DNA from: Siphonodentalium dalli
Taxonomy: Eukaryota; Mollusca; Scaphopoda; Gadilida; Siphonodentaliidae
Direction: 5' to 3'
Length of the DNA stretch: 64,000 nucleotides
Assembly (NCBI GenBank): GCA_032622095.1
Contig: CP136063.1
Location: forward strand, 204,401,934-204,465,933
Shown: in pieces, positions 56,483-64,000 of the stretch
Layout: each line of letters starts with the position of its first letter
Numbering within the stretch: position 1 is the stretch's first letter
Program-made: the position numbers and the translations under genes
Notes under the pieces: generated by a model
What the model saw: the letters and a program-made list of their open reading frames with translations, nothing else
Told to the model about the DNA's origin: nothing
Database searches by the model: none

Positions 56483-57408
56483 CAATTATTTATTAAATGT
56501 CAATTTGGCTTCCCATACAAATGCCGTCATTGTGATTTTAAAATTTGCATCGTCCATAACTCACTGTCATTGATACAAAATTCGTAAAAGGATATACGTT
56601 TTTTTAGCTCTAAAACATCTATAAATGATTGGCTTAGAACAATTGTAAAACAGCCAACGAACTATTTCGCTCTATGTTACACTTCGGTTTGCCCACGTCA
56701 TGAATGCTAATTAGTTTGCTTGACCTCATAAATGTAAGGGCGTCATCAAAGTAACGAATGAAAAACAGGAAAATGAGATAATTCCCCACAAAAGGCAAGT
56801 TTTGCGCAATGGATAAATAAATGTATAGTTAATGCTGTCGCTTAAACGGTTTATGTTCGCTGGAGGGGGGGGGGGCATATAAAGGAACAACACAATTCAT
56901 GTATTTCGTATTTGTGCTACAATAATATTGTCTACTGTGCAGCCAGCAAATAACTTTGTTCAGTGTAGCTTGTGATTTATGAGTGTATTGTCTGGGAGAT
57001 TCTTTCGCGTGATTAATTTGTGTTCACGTATAGGACCGGTGCCAGTTGTAGAAATGAGATTGCAATGAGAGTGTTCACGGGAAATCAAATTCTATAAAAA
57101 CAACTTAAATACCAGACTCCGCAGATTATGCATTTGCTTCTCATTCCTTATTTTCTCACATAGTGCCTTTGGGGAAACCAATCCTGCTATTCTAAAACAA
57201 TCGAGGAATGCAAAAGAATGTGATCCTCGATTTCCCGAAAAGTGCAGTTGTCCGTTGTCTATTACATATGTCTGAAACGTCAGGAAGTATGGTCCATGGG
57301 ATGATATGAAGGAACAACACAATATTACATTATAAGTTATTGTGGTAGATTGACAGTGACATTGACGGCTTGGAGTTTATGTTCAACCGAGTCGCGAAGC
57401 GATGCGGT

Positions 57409-57412
57409 TTAA
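57409..57412. other. Empty TTAA site of the locus-A MITE
   Basis: 'gcggtttaacatacg' here corresponds to the site that in locus A (31315/31814) is filled by 495 bases and has TTAA on both sides. Confidence 0.95.
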
Positions 57413-57794
57413 CATACGCTCCAAGCCGTCAATGTCACACCATGTTACCGTCAATCCACCACAATAACGTATATGTTCTGCCGACAGTCCTGGTCATTCT
57501 TAGAAATTTAACATTTATTCCGAAGAATGATCACCAGAAAATGTCAAAATCTCCTATCACTCTCGCCATAACGTTGTTCAACGTAAATGACGCCATGAAA
57601 AAAGCAGGCCAGCGAGAGACGATGGAACGGTTGTCTTGGTTTCCCTTATGTTGACGGCTCGAGACGTAAACATAGGATACGTTGCGCGGCTCTCTGACCA
57701 ATCAACGACGCGGTATCTTACTGGAGGCGGAACATATGTATTTATTATTTACACAATAATAATAGTATAAACTACACAGCTAACAACTTTGTTC

Positions 57795-57999
57795 AGTATA
57801 CACCTAGTGATTTGTGAGTGTGTGTTATATATGGGACAGTATACACCTAGTGATTTGTGAGTGTGTGTTATATATGGGACAGTATACACCTAGTGATTTG
57901 TGAGTGTGTGTTATATATGGGACAGTATACACCTAGTGATTTGTGAGTGTGTGTTATATATGGGACAGTATACACCTAGTGATTTGTGAGTGTGTGTTA
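57795..57999. repeat. 43-bp minisatellite, about 5 copies (locus B)
   Basis: Same unit as 32191-32307 but with 'ttatatatggga' (43 bp) instead of 'ttatatggga' (41 bp). Copies are nearly identical, so the array expanded after the loci separated. Confidence 0.95.
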
Positions 58000-58705
58000 T
58001 GGAGATTCTTTCATGTGATTAATTTGTGTTCAACTATAGGACATACGCCGGTGTAGAAATGAAAGATAGAAGTGTTCACGGGAACCGTGAAATGCTCCAT
58101 GTCAAATTCTATATAAAAACACAACTTAAATACACTACTTCGCCACGTGACGATCTGTAGGCCTATAGATTGTTATTTCCTTCCCATGACTTATTTCCTC
58201 TCATAGTCCCTTTCGGGAAAGCATCCTGCTATTCTAATATGATCGAGATTGGTAAATAATGTAATCTGTAGTTTACCGAGTGCAGTTGCCCGCAGCAGAT
58301 TCATTACAGATTTCTGAAAAGAACTTAAAGGGGGATTGTAGTATTCACTGTACACTAAATACAGCCATGTATAGGACCATCTCATATTATACTCAACAGA
58401 ATATGTGCAACAAATTAATGAATTTGATCCAGGGATAAGTGCAAAATACACCATGTGCTCTACGAACGATGTAAACAACATGGTAATTATAATGAAAATG
58501 AGTTTATGGTTAGAGCCAGGATACACGTCACGAAACGAATTAAAGCTGCTATATGTCATTTTGGGTGAAAAAATTAATCTCGATCTCGGACGATTTGTTA
58601 ACATACTATATAAGGCAACAGTATGCCGACTATATGCATTTGGTTATCGTGCTGGCTATAAGATTATTTTGAAGTTGCCGTATGGATTCTGAATGATCTA
58701 AAGCA

Positions 58706-59640
58706 ATGGGAGCCGCGACAATTGTTGAGGTTGACAGCCATAAACACCTGGGACTTACTTTCGACAACATGGGCTCATGTGGTATCCACATCAGATCTAT
58801 GCTTGATAAAGCATGGAGTCGAGTAAATTTAGTACATAGAAACAGGCTAAGCAGAGTAACGCTTGAAAAAATACATTACACATTTGTCCGACCAATACTG
58901 GAATATGCCTCCCCTGTGTGGGATAACTGCCCTAATTATCTTGGTGACGACATTGAAAAGGTTCAGTACGAAATGGCCCGAATAGTAACAGGTGCAACCA
59001 TCAGTACGAGTAATGCGCGTCTTTTATCAGAAACTAGATGGGAACCCCTCTCCTCAAATCGTAGAAAATACAAGCTATGTCAATTTTTTTAAATGATACG
59101 GGGAACTGCCCCATCAATTTAAAGAAATTATGTACGACCAATCCAGGCAAATAATTCCGGATATAACTTCAGATTTGTACATATAAGACTACCCTCGAAT
59201 ATTAACTATGACTATTATATGGATTCTTTCTTACCAGCTGCAATTACCGAATGGAACAAACTGCCGGAAACCACTGAGGGCAGCAGTACAATCTAAGACT
59301 TCAAAAAGGAACTAAACAGTGACAATATACGTCCACCTGCATAGTTTTATCATAGTAAATGCCGTAAATCACATATCCTTCATATCCTTCACACCCGAGT
59401 TGTGACCTGACAAACAATCATGTAAAACATTTCCCCTTCTGTTTATGTGGGGAACTTGAGACAACTAATACCACTATCTCCTTGATTGTACATTTTATCA
59501 AGAGCCCAGAAGAGAACTATATGATTATCTACCCAATGTTGTCCTATCTGAGAATACTCTATTGCGGGGATCAAGGGAGCTTAGCCTCCGCGAAAACAAA
59601 CAAATATTTAATGCAGTACAGACATATATTATGAGAACAA
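58706..59640 (+). pseudogene. LINE reverse transcriptase C-terminus, copy B
   Basis: Same protein as 44498-45116 but longer. From ATG 58706 the frame runs through 'HKHLGLTFDN', 'FVRPILEYASPVWDNCPNYL' and 'ARIVTGATISTSNARLLSET' to a stop at 59090, caused by one T fewer in a T run (seven, not eight). Later pieces in other frames: 'SFLPAAITEWNKLPETTEGS' (~59225-59290) and a C-terminal 'RELSLRENKQIFNAVQTYIM' (~59575-59640). The 21 bases deleted in copy A are at 58939-58959. The palm is missing. Confidence 0.85.
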
Positions 59641-60145
59641 AAAGATTCCCATGATTTGTACGGGTAACAAATTTATTTGGATTCCGGCCGCGTTATGCGG
59701 CAGCAAGATATTCCCCAAAATATATGTAGCACTAAATGTCTTCCGATAACGATTATTTTGTATATCACTTACAACTATTAGCATGTTATACGTGAAATGA
59801 TTCCACATGAAGGATGCTGCGAAATTCACAGTGAACACCCTTGAAATAGGAATTGTCCTATTTCGGGTTAGTGCTGCTGAATATGTACTTATTATGATGG
59901 AAGATATATAGTCCACGACATATTTTGATAATGAAGACTCGTATCCGTGTGTGTTTGTTTAATTACTTTTTGACAGATGGAACCAGTTAGCAGCCAATGT
60001 GGCTGACCCCCTCCCATGGCATCTGACGCATGCATCTTACTATAGACGAGCATAATTTTAATCACGCAACAGCTCAATTATTGAAAACTCCACATCACTG
60101 TCATCATTTCACGATTCATATGTCCCCCTCCTGTCTTTTACTTTC

Positions 60146-60147
<2 letters not shown>
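59641..60147. other. Non-coding stretch
   Basis: A 95-codon minus ORF (59629-59916) overlaps the LINE end and has no recognised motif. Confidence 0.4.
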
Positions 60148-60202
<55 letters not shown>

Positions 60203-60272
60203 CCTCTCTCTCGCTCTCCCTCTCTCTCTTCCCCCTCTCTCTCTCTCCCTCTCGCTATCTCTCTCCCTGCCT
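60148..60272. repeat. CT microsatellite
   Basis: Pure CT from 60148 to about 60197, then interrupted CT/CCCT to about 60272. The Ser/Leu-rich ORF 60030-60308 is its translation and not a gene. Confidence 0.98.
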
Positions 60273-60394
60273 CATGCTATCCCTAACACTATCTTCTTCC
60301 ATCCCTAACTCAAATTTAGTTATATATCTCCGTTTCTCCTAAAACCATTATTTCAATCCCTTCCCGTCTGATCGAGACCCGTCCCTCGCTAATC

Positions 60395-60546
60395 GGAGAA
60401 GGGACATGTCGCCAAAGAGGAGAAGACTTCATATAAGCCCTCGGGCTTGTTGTCTGATCCTCATTTCCAAAATTAACTCTTATATTATGTATATTTATAT
60501 CATCGGTATATTATGTTATTTGTTTGGATTTGGAAATAAAAATATG
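60395..60546 (+). mobile_element. LINE 3' end (second tail type)
   Basis: 'gaggagaagacttcatataa', then a hairpin AAGCCC-TC-GGGCTT, then an AT-rich stretch and 'ggatttggaaataaaaatat'. Non-LTR 3' UTRs of the CR1/L2 group commonly carry this GGAGAAGAC...hairpin...AATAAA order. No RT attached. Confidence 0.55.
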
Positions 60547-60999
60547 TTTACACCAAAGCAATTTACACAAAACCGGAATGCATGTCGGTAACTATTAGCA
60601 ACACAAGTTTCCGTTTTACAAACTAAACCTCTCTACAAATGTAGTTCGCAGGTCTAAAGCTCACATGTCCCGCTTTTACGTTCGTGCTAAACCATATCTT
60701 AGAATATATAAGCCATTAACTATTTAATTTAGGCTAATAGACCAACCAGAAGCAGCGTTGACAGCTGACGTTGGCTCGCGTTCATCTGTAGTATCCCACC
60801 CTTGTGAGAAATAAGAAATTTCGGTACAGTCCGGCCAAAAGTAATGAGATTTCGACCGCGTTAATCTAGTCTAGTTCCCCAGCGAGACATTCGCCCTAAT
60901 TGTCATCGTCTTTATCGACCTATGGTACTGCCAGGGGCGAATATATCGCATTGCAGCATGTTTACATGACAGTGATGTCGCGTGGCACTGAAACATATA
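60547..60999. other. Non-coding stretch
   Basis: No gene or repeat recognised. Confidence 0.5.
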
Positions 61000-61635
61000 T
61001 CTCATATATATTTTGAAGACCTCTGTCTGTATGTATGTTTGTTTGTTTGTTTGTCTGTCTGTCATTTATACAAATCTACGATTCTCGACCGATCGGGACG
61101 AAACTTGGTACGTGTGTGTAGTTTGACCGGGCGGTGAACGTTGTCGTATTGGCGAGCCCGTGCGGCGCCCGCTTCGCGCATGCGCAGACCAGATCTCGGA
61201 AACGGGTGGAGGTGTCGACTTGATATTTGGTATGTGAATGTATCTTGCCCCGGATGCGAATTTTATCGGGTCGCCGAGCCCGTGCGACGCCAGCTTCGCG
61301 CATGCGCAGACGAGATCTCGGCAACGGGTGGAGCTATCGACTTGAAATTTGGTATGTGAATGTGTCTTGCCCCGGATACGAATTTTATCGGGTCGCCGAG
61401 CCCGTGCGACGCCAGCTTCGCGCATGCGCAGACGAGATCTCGGCAACGGGTGGAGCTATCGACTTGAAATTTGGTATGTGAATGTATCTTGCCCCGGATA
61501 CGAATTTTATCGGGTCGCCGAGCATGTGCGACGCCAGCTTCGCGCATGCGCAGACCAGATCTCGGAAACGGGTGGAGCTTTCGACTTGAAATTTGGTTTT
61601 TGAATAGCCCGGACAACGTCGGGCTCATCGGCTAG
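61000..61635 (+). mobile_element. Non-autonomous Helitron, tandem unit 1 (~636 bp)
   Basis: It begins TC at 61000 or 61002 with 'atatattttgaagacctctg', has a GTCT/GTTT microsatellite (61024-61063), then a core of 122-bp units starting at 61154, 61276, 61398 and 61520. It ends with the hairpin GCCC-GAC / GTC-GGGC (one bulged G), seven bases and CTAG (61632-61635). Each core unit carries GCGCATGCGC (61176, 61298, 61420, 61542). ORFs on both strands repeat every 122 bases and are shadows. Confidence 0.85.
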
Positions 61636-61997
61636 TCATATATATTTTGAAGACCTCTGTTTGTATGTCATTTATACAAATCTACGATTCTCGACCGATC
61701 GGGACGAAACTTGGTACGTGTGTGTAGTTTGACCAGGCGGTCGCCCTTGTCGTATTGGCGAGCCTGTGCGACGCCCGTGCAGCGCACGCGCAGACGAGAT
61801 ATCGGAAACGGGTGGAGCTATCGACTTGAAATTTGCTATGTGAATGTATCTTGCCCCGGATACGAATTTTATCGGGTCGCCGAGTCCGTGCGACGCCAGC
61901 TTCGCGCATGCACAGACCAGATCTCGGAAACGGGTAGAGCTATCGACTTGAAATTTGGTTTTTGAATAGCACGGACAACGTCGGGCTCATCGGCTAG
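61636..61997 (+). mobile_element. Non-autonomous Helitron, tandem unit 2 (362 bp)
   Basis: Follows directly after CTAG of unit 1, starting TCATATATATTTTGAAGACC. It has a shorter microsatellite and about 1.7 core units, whose GCGCATGCGC sites are each altered by one or two bases (61786, 61906). It ends CTAG followed by T. Confidence 0.85.
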
Positions 61998-62636
61998 TCT
62001 AATATAATAGTGTGTTCGCTGATTGGATGAGGACGATTGTTTCTATGTATAGGAATGTGGTATAATGGCTCTCTTCTTGAGGCCCAACGCAGCAATGATA
62101 TTACAGTATATACCAATGAGGAATAACAAGTTAACATGGCCACCAATTAGAGCAGGTCTGCCATATATTAGACCAACTGACATATATAACGAGGCTAATT
62201 TAAATATTCAGAGCTTGTAAAGTTATTTCTGGCCTCCACAAAATCCTCCACAAAAGGGTCATATGTTGTCAAAAACTTGCCTTCAGAAGTTCATTCAGAA
62301 ACAGTCGCTCTAGTTTGTGATTTGTGGTAATTTATTCAGAAAATTTAGTCTGAGTCCGGAAATGTAGTATGACGTCATGTTACAGTTTTCTATATAAACT
62401 TCAATAGTCTCACTGATGACGGTAACTGATTTCTTGGATATGATTATCGTATTGACAACCATGCATTGCAGCTAGTGGCTGCTAATAACCAGGTTTAGAT
62501 ATGTAATAGAACTTCCAACTTCAAACTTCTCTCACTATTATGTACCGATCACCACGTGATTACTAGACGTTGCCACATAGCAGAATCTCTTTTAGATAAT
62601 TCTGAGCCGATGTTTTGAGATACAGGCGGACTTCAC
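61998..62636. other. Non-coding stretch
   Basis: Nothing recognised. Confidence 0.5.
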
Positions 62637-62820
62637 TGTGGGTATAGCTGTTAAAATAATCACATCCGCTAAAACCGCCATAAACAGAAAGAATATAGAT
62701 AATAGACAGATATTGTTTTTATACCAATCCTAAATATCGCGTACATTGTTATTGTCACGTTATTGTACGCTTTGTTGTGTAAACAAACATCAAAAACGTT
62801 ACAGAACCATTTGTTTATAG
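62637..62820. mobile_element. TTAA MITE family 'AGRYACGGGCGG', decayed fragment
   Basis: 'tagctgttaaaataatcaca', 'aaaaccgccataaacagaaa', 'ataccaatcctaaatat' and 'ttgtgtaaacaaacatcaaa' match the left half of the 18891 copy in order. No terminal repeat or TTAA remains. Confidence 0.7.
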
Positions 62821-63158
62821 ACAAACACTGAACATGTTCCGTTGCGCTGTGGGAGGCTAAGATTAACATGGATCATTTAACAATCGCATTCAAATCACAC
62901 CAAATTTTATTGTAATCGACTCATTCTACCCGCTGCCAGTTCAAAACCCAACTAATCTACGTTACTTCATAATTGGGAAATGATCAGACAGAAAACGTGT
63001 ACATAACATTATTTACATAACAGTATTGTGATATGTAATTTGTAGACGCAGCGAATTAGGGGTTTTACAACCGACGTACAATGCGCGCGAATCTAAATAA
63101 GGAAATGACGCAATATCGTGACTCTGCAAATGAACAATTCACTGCGCTTTTTGTGAGA
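62821..63158. other. Non-coding stretch
   Basis: Nothing recognised. Confidence 0.5.
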
Positions 63159-64000
63159 AACTAAACATCTGGATAAACCAAATAATATACAACCAGGTTC
63201 CAGAGTGACTAGAAGCCAAGCTTATATGACGTTCGAGCCATCACGTGATATATTTGTTAATTACAATAGCGACAGAAATGTAAATCTAGATATTATCATA
63301 TCTAAATCTGGTTATGTCACTGACAATCTATTTTAGAAATGGTGGATATGTTCAGAACTTCGGGTATTAAGATAAAATAAATTTTATTTATATTCAAAGC
63401 CGGTTACATAAAACATTACATAAACTACAAACTTTCGAGAAATATGGACGTCTGATAATATGCATATAGACGATAACAATGAATGGAACACATACGGCAT
63501 GCGACATAACAAGTTTATAAAAATATTTATAAAAAATATAATCTGATAATATATAGCGATTTCTCAAATGTCGTTTAGACACGTGGCTAAGGTATTGACT
63601 GGTCTGTGATTTGCAGATTTAATATGGCTATTTTCTTAAAGTGTTAATTAATCTTATTTTAAATAAGCTCATTACATGCATAACTTTAAACTGGTGAACA
63701 ACTTGCATGTGACCTCTACATGTTATCAGGTATCTCCTACAAATATCAGTGTCGCTTAAACTTCCTAAGTGAGGGGCCTAAACTAAACATCTGGATAAAC
63801 CAAATAATATACAACCAGGTTCCAGAGTGACTAGACGCCAAGCTTATATGACGTTCGAGCCATCACGTGATATATTTGTTAATTACAATAGCGACAGAAA
63901 TGTAAATCTAGATATTATCATATCTAAATCTGGTTATGTCACTGACAATCTATTTTAGAAATGGTGGATATGTGTTAATTAATCTTATTTTAAATAAGCT
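63159..64000. repeat. 622-bp tandem duplication, second copy internally deleted, runs off the end
   Basis: 'aactaaacatctggataaac' at 63159 recurs at 63781, and the next ~190 bases match apart from single changes. After 'atggtggatatg' the second copy jumps to 'tgttaattaatcttatttta', which in the first copy lies at 63642, so about 290 bases are missing from copy 2. Confidence 0.9.

Larger units (their letters stand above)
53826..59548. repeat. Duplicated locus B (uninterrupted form)
   Basis: Matches 28538-32307 and then, without a break, 43765-45316. Direct orientation, about 25 kb from copy A. Contains the 366-bp tandem repeat, the palindrome cluster (B only), the MITE empty site, the 43-bp minisatellite and the LINE fragment. 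Confidence 0.9.

Noticed and set aside
60030-60308. 92-codon Ser/Leu-rich ORF.
   Set aside because: Produced by the CT microsatellite.
61066-61965. Arg/Ala-rich repeated ORFs on both strands.
   Set aside because: Translations of the 122-bp Helitron core units; the same DNA is open on both strands.

Overview
This is repeat-dominated, AT-rich nuclear DNA from a eukaryote. No complete host protein-coding gene, rRNA or intact tRNA gene could be identified. I infer a marine invertebrate, most likely a mollusc and possibly a bivalve. The reasons are short Helitrons with tandem-repeat cores and an ACAG/GTCT microsatellite (the layout known from oyster 'pearl' elements), repeats built on 'aagggcaataactctg' plus GTCC/GGAC runs, LINE 3' tails of CR1/L2 type, and a DIRS/Crypton-like tyrosine recombinase. 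The species cannot be fixed from sequence alone.

Layout. 1-3.7 kb: a 2.37-kb foldback element carrying a 50-bp minisatellite, inserted in a degenerate satellite. 4.1-4.7 kb: ~170-bp tandem repeats with RFX/X-box-like sites. 6.2-6.8 kb: a MITE fragment and a LINE tail. 7.1-12.8 kb: a 29-bp minisatellite split by a 5'-truncated LINE (itself carrying three head-to-tail Helitrons) and by an 877-bp TIR element with an unknown small ORF. 13-28 kb: MITEs, palindromes and short tandem duplications. 28.5-45.3 kb (locus A) and 53.8-59.5 kb (locus B) are direct duplicates. A holds 11,457 bp that B lacks, including a GC-rich block with a broken tyrosine-recombinase gene, an upstream ORF remnant and a palindromic repeat array. 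B holds a ~0.55-kb cluster of 14 palindromes spaced mostly 30-31 bp that A lacks, and preserves the empty site of a TTAA MITE present in A. 46-53 kb: more MITEs, a 246-bp duplication, a degenerate ~108-bp array with a Helitron in it, and a tRNA-like SINE head. 60-64 kb: a CT microsatellite, a LINE tail, two tandem Helitrons with perfect NRF1-like palindromes, and a partial 622-bp duplication running off the end.

The coding signals seen are relics of mobile elements: four non-LTR reverse-transcriptase C-termini (8.2, 36.7, 44.5, 58.7 kb), all frameshifted or stopped, and one tyrosine recombinase whose active-site residues are all present but spread over broken frames. The window's main value is structural: nested insertions and duplicate loci give internal empty sites that fix element ends and target duplications without a database.
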